Made by a program: the position numbers and the translations under genes
Shown here: positions 1 through 6,600 of the stretch, piece after piece
Layout: each line of letters opens with the position of its first letter
How positions within the stretch are numbered: the stretch's first letter is position 1
DNA from: a virus
Length of the DNA stretch: 23,604 bases
IMG/VR virus record: IMGVR_UViG_3300032093_000850
Coordinates: 1-23,604 of that record
Strand: one strand, 5' to 3'
Notes under the pieces: model-generated
Seen by the model: the letters and a program-made list of their open reading frames with translations, nothing else
The model's database searches: none
Told to the model about the DNA's origin: nothing

Positions 1-307
1 GCGTGTCACCCGTGGGTGACATAGTAGTCACCCCTGACACTCCCGGCTCAAGCACCACTTCGTACAGCGTGGTGCGTCCGGGGCGCTCGGTGCGCCTGAG
101 ATACCCAGCCGCAACTAGCGCCGGGATCGCGCGCTGAATCGTGCGGTCTGACAGATGGCACGCTTTTGCCAAGGTTGTCACGCTGGCCCATACGTTGCCA
201 CCGAGCCGGTTGGTGAATGTCCCAATCGCGCACAAGACGCGTAAGTGCGTGTCAGAGATGGCCGCATCTGCGACAGCACTTGCTGGGATAATGGAAAGGG
301 CTGGCAT
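1..307 (-). CDS. Replication-initiator-like winged-helix protein, 3' end missing
   Basis: The gene begins with ATG at 307 and runs off the left edge, leaving 102 visible residues without a stop. Residues 20-85 read like a winged-helix domain of the HTH_36 or replication-protein-O type: a first helix (THLRVLCAIGTF), then WASVTTLAKACHLSDRTIQRAIPALVAAGYL split over residues 40-70, and a basic wing (RRTERPGRTTLYEV, 71-84). This pattern is typical of phage and plasmid initiators and also of some regulators. After residue 90 comes a linker (GVTTMSPTGDT) of the kind that, from memory, is often repeated in phage initiator proteins. Its DNA carries repeats that may be an origin. A GAGGAG sequence lies about 12 bases before the ATG, which is rather far. 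It follows the HTH gene by 30 bases. Role in initiating replication is inferred; a transcription regulator is the alternative. Confidence 0.72.
   Translation of the reverse strand, partial: MPALSIIPASAVADAAISDTHLRVLCAIGTFTNRLGGNVWASVTTLAKACHLSDRTIQRAIPALVAAGYLRRTERPGRTTLYEVVLEPGVSGVTTMSPTGDT
3..38. repeat. Iteron-like GTCACCC repeats, possible replication origin
   Basis: The heptamer GTCACCC occurs at 5-11, as its reverse complement GGGTGAC at 14-20, and again as GTCACCC at 27-33. The first two copies form a near-perfect palindrome with a 2-base centre. All three lie inside the initiator-like gene, just after its DNA-binding domain. The layout recalls the iterons inside the lambda O gene. 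The array is cut by the window edge, so its full extent is unknown. The repeats could also be a by-product of a repetitive GVT/GDT linker in the protein. Confidence 0.5.
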
Positions 308-337
308 CGATTGAATGGACTCCTCTGATAGTACGAC

Positions 338-571
338 TCATCGACGGTGACGGCTGTGTCCACCCATGTTCCCCCCACGGGTCCGTCGTGGCTCCCCCAC
401 GCGCTCAAGCAGTGAATGCACGGCTTGAAACGTCGTCCCGACTTGTGCTGCCACCGCACGAATCGACAACCCGCTGCGATACAGCGCAATCACTCGCGCG
501 CGCCGAATCTCGTTGGGTTGGTTCCCGGTGTGGTGGTTCTGGGTGGCAGAAGGCTTACGCTTCCTCGGCAT
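338..571 (-). CDS. Small helix-turn-helix DNA-binding protein
   Basis: A 77-residue basic protein. The N-terminus is lysine/arginine-rich (MPRKRKPS). Residues 21-58 form a resolvase- or Psq-type helix-turn-helix: EIRRARVIALYRSG, then LSIRAVAAQVG, then TTFQAVHSLLERVG, followed by an Arg/Gly tail (EPRRTRGGN). The reading frame is open further upstream, but I chose the ATG at 571 because GGAGGAG and GAGG sequences lie 3-10 bases before it. The start overlaps the end of the nuclease gene by 17 bases, so the two are probably translationally coupled. It has no catalytic resolvase domain and is too small to be a recombinase. A regulator or accessory DNA-binding protein of the early module is likely; its target cannot be read. 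Confidence 0.75.
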   Translation of the reverse strand: MPRKRKPSATQNHHTGNQPNEIRRARVIALYRSGLSIRAVAAQVGTTFQAVHSLLERVGEPRRTRGGNMGGHSRHRR

Positions 572-1400
572 GATCCTCGCTCCTCCACTGTTCGCAGAAT
601 GGGGAGACATCGCAGTAATGCTTGCATCGCTTGTACTCGCCAACTCGACGCTGCACGATGTATCCGTCAGGCACATCCTCTGGGTTTGGCGGCGAGGAAA
701 GCACCTTCAACGCACGCTTCCCGTCCTGCTTGATGATCGCATACGAGTCCCCGCTATACCAACGCTCTTCGTCTGTGCAGTCGATCTCGACGCCTTCTGA
801 CGCCTCCTGATGCAGGATCACCCGCTCCCGGATATACTCCTCCGCTTCCTCCAGCGACCACACCGGGATGGAGATCACCTTGATCGCGGCCTGTGGGTAA
901 TCCGGGTTCCGCTGTGCCTCCGTTTTGCGCCAGTCTCGGAAGATGGCGATCACCTCCAGATGCTCCACGGGATTGCCGTTCTGGTGCGCCAGCCACCGCA
1001 AGATGTTCAACTGTCGCGTCCAGCTATCAGACCCGTGCTGCTTGTAGACGGTGGTGACCTTGTAGTCGCTGATCTTCCCCGACTCCAAATCCATCACATC
1101 GAACTGCCCGGATACCTGCCATCCGTTCACCTCAGCGTAGAGACGCTGCTCTACGATCATGCCCTCTTCCCTCAGGCCAGCACGCTCCAAGATCGTGTGT
1201 ACTGCTTGCCCAAGTAGGGACCACACCCGCTCCGACACATCCACCGAGAGCTTGTCTCGGTGGATGGCCGACAGCACGCGCACGCGCGGAGAGTCGATCA
1301 GCTTAGTGGCGCTAATGTCGCCGCCGCCTGTGTATGGGTCGTTTGTGACAGCTGCCACGATACTCTGTGGCAAGCCGTGCATGTTGGTGATGGTGGTCAT
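555..1400 (-). CDS. PD-(D/E)XK nuclease, RecB/Cas4-like, with C-terminal cysteine cluster
   Basis: A 281-residue protein with the ordered motifs of the RecB/Cas4/AddB nuclease family: GQAVHTILE with His69, VEQRL with Glu84, GQFDVMD with Asp101, ISDYKVT with Asp112 and Lys114, and RQLNI with Gln130 as the QxxxY-type motif. Near the C-terminus C-x3-C-x5-C (Cys259, Cys263, Cys269) resembles the cysteines that bind a 4Fe-4S cluster in Cas4 and AddB; Cys208 could be the fourth ligand, although in the classic enzymes that one lies near the N-terminus. The family cuts DNA, often as an exonuclease. A role in phage recombination, replication or host DNA breakdown is inferred. The ATG at 1400 overlaps the previous stop (ATGA). 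The frame is open far upstream, but that extension overlaps two neighbouring genes and looks like shadow translation. Confidence 0.88.
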   Translation of the reverse strand: MTTITNMHGLPQSIVAAVTNDPYTGGGDISATKLIDSPRVRVLSAIHRDKLSVDVSERVWSLLGQAVHTILERAGLREEGMIVEQRLYAEVNGWQVSGQFDVMDLESGKISDYKVTTVYKQHGSDSWTRQLNILRWLAHQNGNPVEHLEVIAIFRDWRKTEAQRNPDYPQAAIKVISIPVWSLEEAEEYIRERVILHQEASEGVEIDCTDEERWYSGDSYAIIKQDGKRALKVLSSPPNPEDVPDGYIVQRRVGEYKRCKHYCDVSPFCEQWRSEDHAEEA

Positions 1401-1645
1401 GTCGCCAAATCCGCAGCCATCGCAGCCGTCAGATTCGCCGCCGCGTGCAGCTTGTCCATAGCCGACTTTGCCATAGAAGAAGCGTTCTCGGTTTCCATCA
1501 AAAACCCACGAATCTTCTTTGCCGCTTCTACGTCGCCAGCCATAACACACTCTCCGAGTGTTGCCAGCACAAGGACGACCATCATCTCTTCGGGCAAGAG
1601 ATCGACCTGCATCTCTGTGGCTTTTGTCGGGTTCTCCTGCTCCAT
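1397..1645 (-). CDS. Small helical protein of unknown function
   Basis: An 82-residue protein that I do not recognise. It is acidic at the start, then strongly helical and rich in Met and Ala (LPEEMMVVLVLATLGECV, later KLHAAANLTAAMAADLA). There is no signal peptide or clear membrane segment, although residues 20-34 are fairly hydrophobic. The start codon shares a base with the preceding stop (TAATG), and its own stop overlaps the nuclease start (ATGA). It is therefore coupled between the OB-fold-like protein and the nuclease and is likely real. An accessory role in the same DNA-metabolism module is the simplest guess, from position only. Confidence 0.7.
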   Translation of the reverse strand: MEQENPTKATEMQVDLLPEEMMVVLVLATLGECVMAGDVEAAKKIRGFLMETENASSMAKSAMDKLHAAANLTAAMAADLAT

Positions 1646-2112
1646 TATCGTGTCGCCTTGATGAACATCGTCGCAGCTGCCGCCTGAATCGACGCCGCGT
1701 CCGGGGTGATCCCAGCCTCTTCGATACGCGCCCCAAAGTGCACGATTGCCGCGTTGACGCAGTTGGCGTAGAGCGCCACGATCTCATCAAACGACAGCGT
1801 GGACGGCGCAGTCGCTCTGGCCGGTGCCGCACTTGCTGCTGGCGCAAGCGGAGCGCCACCCGTCACGCGATTGATGTTCGTGAACGTCTTCCCGTCCTTC
1901 TTGACCTGCTCAAAATGCAGCCGCTGTCCCACCGCCGTCTCAAACGTGAGCTTGGCGCGATCCAGCTGCGAGGTCGCGCTCGACAGCGAGACGTACACCA
2001 TCGTGCCATCATCGCCAGTGAATAGCACCTGAGGGCCGAACTGCCCTTCGGTCTGCTCTACCCCAACCACCGTGATCGTCAGCGGGCCGTTTGCAAGCTT
2101 ATGAATCGCCAT
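1645..2112 (-). CDS. OB-fold-like protein, putative single-stranded DNA-binding protein
   Basis: A 155-residue protein. Residues 8-86 alternate in short beta strands (GPLTITVVGVEQ, PQVLFTGDDGTMVYVSL, RLHFEQVKKDGKTFTNINRV), with aromatic and basic residues placed as in OB folds of phage single-strand binding proteins. An Ala/Pro linker follows (88-103), then a helical domain (106-155). Unlike bacterial SSB it lacks an acidic C-terminal tip; it ends MFIKATR. The start at 2112 is preceded by GGAGG at a short spacing, which favours it over an upstream ATG 17 codons earlier. It sits two genes before a PD-(D/E)XK nuclease, a pairing common in phage recombination and replication modules. DNA binding is inferred from fold pattern and context. 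Confidence 0.65.
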   Translation of the reverse strand: MAIHKLANGPLTITVVGVEQTEGQFGPQVLFTGDDGTMVYVSLSSATSQLDRAKLTFETAVGQRLHFEQVKKDGKTFTNINRVTGGAPLAPAASAAPARATAPSTLSFDEIVALYANCVNAAIVHFGARIEEAGITPDAASIQAAAATMFIKATR

Positions 2113-2133
2113 ACATCCTCCGTACCGGGAAAG

Positions 2134-2162
2134 AGTGGGTGGCAACCGTATGCTGCCACCCA
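2134..2162 (-). promoter_or_regulatory. RNA hairpin upstream of the OB-fold-like gene
   Basis: Positions 2136-2144 and 2154-2162 pair perfectly (9 bp, TGGGTGGCA/TGCCACCCA) with a 9-base loop. On the transcript the stem is followed by CUCUUUCCC, too weak for a confident terminator. It lies between the stop at 2173 and the ribosome binding site before 2112. It may act as an attenuator, a leader or an RNA processing site. The arm sequence recurs in the hairpin behind the capsid gene. Confidence 0.45.
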
Positions 2163-2172
2163 TACTGCATCA

Positions 2173-2364
2173 TCAGGAAAACTGCACGAACTGGGCAATA
2201 CGCTCAGTCTTTCCAAGCCACGGCATGACCCACGCAACGGCCTCGTCATGCGTTAGGCCGGGAGGGATCGCGAGGGTCCGCGTCATGCCGCGCTCGCTTA
2301 CCAATTCCGCCGCCATGTTTGCAGTGCTGCGCGGAGCCAATTCGTTTGTGACTGCCTCTGCCAT
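2173..2364 (-). CDS. Small hypothetical protein, first gene after the late terminator
   Basis: A 63-residue protein of unknown function. I chose the ATG at 2364, giving MAEAVTNELAPRS at the start, because AGGGGG lies about 5 bases upstream. A start 30 codons earlier would run into the candidate promoter and the terminator. The C-terminal half (GLTHDEAVAWVMPWLGKTERIAQFVQF) looks like a small folded helical unit. It has no recognisable motif or membrane segment. As the first gene downstream of the putative early promoter it may be regulatory, but this is position only. Confidence 0.62.
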   Translation of the reverse strand: MAEAVTNELAPRSTANMAAELVSERGMTRTLAIPPGLTHDEAVAWVMPWLGKTERIAQFVQFS

Positions 2365-2396
2365 ACGACCCCCTGTACAATCGTGCGCGCCAGCGT

Positions 2397-2446
2397 TGTT
2401 GTTGACGCGTGAAGTCAAGTGTACGTGTTGTTGACGAATTACGCAA
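2397..2446 (-). promoter_or_regulatory. Candidate early promoter with repeated operator-like element
   Basis: On the minus strand TTGCGT (2446-2441) and TACACT (2423-2418) are 17 bases apart, a weak sigma-70-like match. The 11-base element CGTCAACAACA occurs twice on this strand (2436-2426 and 2407-2397), 29 bases apart. One copy lies in the spacer and one just after the expected start point. TTGAC/GTCAA inverted repeats are also present. The site lies between the late terminator and the first leftward gene, where a promoter is expected. The match is weak and unproven. Confidence 0.35.
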
Positions 2447-2452
2447 GGGGGC

Positions 2453-2486
2453 AAAAAACCCCGGCACGCGTTGCTGCGTGCCGGGG
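2453..2486 (-). terminator. Rho-independent terminator of the late operon
   Basis: An 11-bp perfect GC-rich stem (CCCCGGCACGC at 2459-2469 with GCGTGCCGGGG at 2476-2486) and a 6-base loop are followed, in minus-strand direction, by six T residues (2458-2453). It lies 16 bases after the endolysin stop. The opposite strand has no T-run, so the terminator works in one direction. Confidence 0.9.
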
Positions 2487-2502
2487 TATGTGATGCGACA
2501 GT

Positions 2503-3012
2503 CTACCTTCGTCCGTTAAGCAGTGCGCGGACTGTCGCGCGGAACGCCTCAAGGTCTAACCCAAGAGGGTCGGTCTTTCTTCCGGGAGGGAGTGCTACCT
2601 CCGCGTGAGTGACGATCCGCTCCAGAGGGATACCGTAGTGATTCACCAGCTGGACGCACACCATTGCGGCCTCAAACAGCTGCGCCTTGGGGTACGTCTC
2701 GCCGTCGTTCCTGTTTGAGAGGCAGACCCCAATGGCAAAGTCGTTGACATCGGACACCCCGTCGAGTGCAGACACCCCACAGTGCCATGCTCGCTGCTCG
2801 GGATGCACCAAAAGAAAGACATTCCCGGTGCGCCCTAGCAGGAAGTGATAGCTGACCTTGCTTTCTGGACGGCGACACCAGTCGAGGGACGTATCCACCC
2901 GATCTGACGCATCCGCGTGCAACACGATGGCGGTGATTCGCACCCCCTCCGGGCGCTTATTGCGATTCGGAGAGGGGCGGGACTGCCACTTGGGGGGCAA
3001 CACCAACTGCAT
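2503..3012 (-). CDS. Endolysin: N-acetylmuramoyl-L-alanine amidase (Amidase_2)
   Basis: A 169-residue single-domain enzyme of the T7 lysozyme/PGRP fold that cuts the bond between muramic acid and L-alanine in peptidoglycan. Zinc ligands are likely His32 (AIVLHAD), His136 (IVTHAEV) and Asp148 (RKTDP). Tyr55 in SYHFLLG and Lys146, two residues before the last ligand, match the catalytic Tyr and Lys of T7 lysozyme, where the third ligand is Cys instead of Asp. AWHCG at 76-79 is also typical. There is no signal peptide and no separate cell-wall-binding domain, so release would depend on a holin. It follows the holin-like gene by 3 bases and is the last gene before the terminator. Function call is strong. 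Confidence 0.93.
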   Translation of the reverse strand: MQLVLPPKWQSRPSPNRNKRPEGVRITAIVLHADASDRVDTSLDWCRRPESKVSYHFLLGRTGNVFLLVHPEQRAWHCGVSALDGVSDVNDFAIGVCLSNRNDGETYPKAQLFEAAMVCVQLVNHYGIPLERIVTHAEVALPPGRKTDPLGLDLEAFRATVRALLNGRR

Positions 3013-3015
3013 GAG

Positions 3016-3324
3016 CTACTCCGTGGGCTTCTTGGCGTTCTTCAGGAAGTGCAGCCCATACGCGAGGAGCGCACCCACCGCCGCCTTCACCGCATCCTGA
3101 TCCAGCACGGCGAGGCAGTTCACCTCTGGCTCACACGGGATCGTCACGCCCGTCAGCTTGGCGAGGAACGTCAGCGCAAACGCGATGAGCGCCACCGCGA
3201 TGCGCTTGATAAGCGGGGACTGCATATCCACCCACGCACTCACCTTCTTGAGCGACTGCATGACGAGGAACGTGACCGGCCCGACAAGAGTCGGGAGGAG
3301 CAGGGAGAGCGCAAACATCTTCAT
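3016..3324 (-). CDS. Putative holin
   Basis: A 102-residue protein with three likely membrane helices at about residues 4-24, 40-60 and 77-94. A short basic and amphipathic stretch (SLKKVSAWVDMQSPLIKR) separates the first two, and a charged tail ends it (KNAKKPTE). The pattern resembles small phage holins, which form pores that let the endolysin reach the wall. AGGAGG lies 8 bases before the ATG at 3324. It sits between another small membrane protein and the amidase, the usual lysis-cassette arrangement. Holin identity is inferred from topology and position because holins have little sequence conservation. Confidence 0.75.
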   Translation of the reverse strand: MKMFALSLLLPTLVGPVTFLVMQSLKKVSAWVDMQSPLIKRIAVALIAFALTFLAKLTGVTIPCEPEVNCLAVLDQDAVKAAVGALLAYGLHFLKNAKKPTE

Positions 3325-3351
3325 GGGGAGTGCCTCCTGTGTGTAAACGTG

Positions 3352-3645
3352 TTATGAACGATGATCCAGCCGACCTTCCATGTGCGCGATCTTGGTCAGG
3401 GCTTCGCGCAGGAGCGTGTACATCTCGCCCATGTCGCTCCGCATATCACGCACATCCCGCTCCATCTTCTGCACCGTGGCTTTCAGCATGGCATACGACA
3501 TCACTCCACCAACCAATGCCGAAATAATCGGTACGATCAACGCGTTGATCGATGCGGGGCTTGACGGAACTCCAGCGTTTTGCAGCACGATGCTCCCCGA
3601 GGCAACAAGCGCACTGATTTTAAGCGAAACAGACTCTACCGTCAT
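3352..3645 (-). CDS. Membrane-anchored coiled-coil protein of the lysis cassette
   Basis: A 97-residue protein with one clear membrane helix at about residues 33-54 (INALIVPIISALVGGVMSYAML) followed by a charged heptad-type coiled coil (56-93: VQKMERDVRDMRSDMGEMY and on). This layout is seen in XhlA-type lysis accessory proteins, in i-spanins and in some second holins. No o-spanin or lipobox gene is visible nearby. The ATG overlaps the stop of the 1106-residue gene (ATGA), with GGAGG 10 bases before it. A lysis role is inferred from the neighbouring holin-like and amidase genes; a structural membrane protein is possible. Confidence 0.65.
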   Translation of the reverse strand: MTVESVSLKISALVASGSIVLQNAGVPSSPASINALIVPIISALVGGVMSYAMLKATVQKMERDVRDMRSDMGEMYTLLREALTKIAHMEGRLDHRS

Positions 3646-6600
3646 CGAGTAATGGCCTCCATCGCAGAGCGAATGTTGGTCGGGATGCGAGCCTGTCCCT
3701 TGGATTGAGCGCGAGAAATGACGTTTTTTACCTGATCCGCCTTCTTCTCAAGATAATACCCCTGTAGTCTCGCGCGAATTCTCTCGTCGTTGATGCGGGA
3801 CAAGTCTACCTGTTCTTCAGCGGGGCGCTGGCTGTTTTCATAGGCAAGCAAACGACGCGCCATCGTCGGGTCGATTTGCCCGTATGTCTGATAGATCGGG
3901 TCCGTCGCGATCACCGACGCCAGCGCGTTGCGGATCGCGGTGCCGATCTGTTGTTCACGCACGGCATATTCGTCACCCGTCTCGGCCTTGGTCCGCTTCA
4001 CGCGGCCCACGACCGCGCCCGTCCGCTCCAACTCCTTCCGCACAAAATCTTCCTGCGTCAGGTCGGCGCGGACCTGAGACGGGATGAACATAGAACCGGC
4101 CAGTCCAAACGGGCGCTGCGTGACCTTGCCGAGCGGATCGACCTTCACCGGCAGGGTTTGCGACAAGCCGGGGATACCAGCCAGCACTTGGTTCTTGATG
4201 CCCTCGGCAACCGTCGTCCCGCGCGTCTCGCGTGCGATTGGGTCAACGCCACTGGCAATCGAGCGTAGCATCCCGGAGCCGGGGACCATTGCGCCAATGG
4301 TACGCCCAGCCAGCCCAATCGCTGCGTCTGCGGCGTCTGGGGTGCCCGCCTTCTGGGCGACCTCAAACGCATCGCTCAGGCTGGCGACCATCGGCAACTC
4401 GGACACGGCGCGGACGGGAGCCGTGAGCGCGCCGAACGCGTATTCTCCCGGAGAGACGTTCACATCCTGATCCATGTTGTACATGGCCGCGCCAATCTGG
4501 AGCAGGTTCCCAAACGGGGAATACTTGGCAATCTGAATCCACGGCGACTTCTCGGTGAGCTTGATTGCGCCTTCCAGCTTGCCCTGCTCCTCCCACGCAT
4601 CACGCTCGCGCTGATTCGACGGGAAGAACCCCGTCATTTTACCATCTTTGGCGAGGTGGTATCCCAGCGTCAGGCCAAGCGTCGATCCGGTCGTGATGCG
4701 GCCAAGAGCGTTCGCCAGTTCCCGCTGCTCGGCAGACTTTCCGCGATAGACGACATCGACCAGCCGACGCCCCTGCGAGAGAATCCCGAGCGGCGTGTAT
4801 TCGTAAATGCGCTTGGCGATGTTGGCCGGGGTTCTGCGGAAGAGGAAGAGCAAGTCGCCCGCCCCCGGCACGATGTTCATCACATCTTTGATCTTTTCTG
4901 CCGCGCTGGCGAGCTTGCTGTTCTCTTGGAACGTGGCGATCTCCGCATCGCCCATCGCGCGCATCGACATTTCATCGGTCGGCTTTGCGATCAACTGCTG
5001 TACGCGGTCTGCAAACGCTTGGCCCGTCTTGCCTTCAGCCTGCGCCAACACGCGCGCCTGCTCGTCGAGCGACCGAGAGATTGCGATGTTTTTGAACAGC
5101 TCGTCAGTCGCGCCCATCGTGCGACGGACTGCACCGACGTACCAGTTCAGCGCCTTGTTGTCGAACTTGACCTCGCGCATGTTGTCGAGAACGGCGGCGT
5201 TCATGGGGCGTTCCCCGCGCATCACCCGCATAAACTCCTTTGCCCCATTTTCTGCGCCACGCAAACTGGCGTCGGCAACGGCCTTTGGGTTCAGTGCCGA
5301 TGCCGACTTGGAACTAACGCCAGTGAATGGCATGAGCAGCCGGTCAAAGACAAAGGCCGGGTATTCCTTCCCCTGCTCAAGCCCAGCCGACACGAGGTTG
5401 CCGCCAAAGTTACTCAACTGCGACTTGAACGAAGTCAAGACGTTTGTCTTGATTAGCGTTAAAAACTTCTCGCGCATCGAGAACTTCGTCAGGTCGTTGG
5501 CGAGTTTGTTCAACTCGCCAAAGTCCTTCATGTCCGCCGCCTTGATGATGGCGGCACGCTCTTCTTCCGTCAGCGGACGCTGGGCCAACCGCTGGGCGCG
5601 CGCCATCCACGTAATGGGATCAGCCGTGCGGAGCGCCGTCGCTCGCAACGCTGACAGGTTGCGGCCCGTTTCTGTGCGCTGTGTGGTGAACGTGCCAAAC
5701 AGCGCGTTGCGCTCCTTGTTCAACTCGGCAAGGCGCAGTTGAGCTTTGGCGATTTCGTCAGGAGAGGCTGTAGCCGAGTTGAGAATCTTGAAGTACGCCT
5801 CTTCCTCGGCCAGCACATCGTTGATCGCCGTCCGCACGTGCAAGAGGTCATAGCGACCCAGCGTCTCGCCGTTCTTGGCGCGTGTCACCAGTTCTGACGG
5901 ATCAACCCCCAACTCCGACGCCACCTTCTTCTGCACATCCCTGAGCGACTCCGACTCAATCAGATCGCCCACCTTCTTGCCGGGGTACAGCCCCGATTGC
6001 TTGTGCTCCACCGTCACACGTAGTGGCGTCTCAAACTCCGACACGAACTGACTGGCTGTGCGCTTGAGGCGCTCTTGCACCAGTGGATCGTCGCTGAACT
6101 TCTCCCAGTTTGCGTAGCCGGTGATCTCCTGCGGCTGCATCAACGGCTGCTCGCGGCGTGCGGCGGGCGGCATGGTGGACCCAGTTCGCGCGGTCGTCTG
6201 CGTTGCGTCGTCCAGCCCCAGCGTCAGCTGATCGGCCTCGCTCACCGGGGCGACACTGCGCGGCACTGTAGACTCAGCAACGTCAGTGGCAACGCCGGAA
6301 GCCGGTGGTGTGGTTGGAGCCGGGACCGCCTCCGTTCGACGCAGTGCCCCGAGCGCCTTTGATCCACCAGAGAGTAGCGCCTCCGTGCCCTTCGCAAGGC
6401 CGACAGAGGTCAAGGCGCGTCCAATCGGAGACGTTGATGCCGCCTCAAGCGTCCGCTGCACCGTTGGGAATCCGGCCTTCCCGGCCAGCTTGCCAACCAT
6501 CGCCGCTTCGGATTCTTCGGGGCGTGCGCCAACCGCTTCCGCCGTGCCGAGCAGTATGGGAGCCAGCGCCCCGCCGGAATAGCCCGCCGCTGCATATTTC

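Noticed and set aside
338-571. Resolvase or invertase
   Set aside because: Only the helix-turn-helix part is present; the catalytic serine recombinase domain is missing and the protein has only 77 residues.
1401-1859. Upstream extension of the nuclease reading frame by 153 codons
   Set aside because: The extension is Arg/Ser-rich, overlaps two good genes in another frame, and the ATG at 1400 fits the ATGA coupling seen throughout.
2411-2460. Terminator or promoter acting on the plus strand at the late/early boundary
   Set aside because: The stem at 2459-2486 has no T-run on the plus strand and no plus-strand gene follows, so there is no support for plus-strand transcription.
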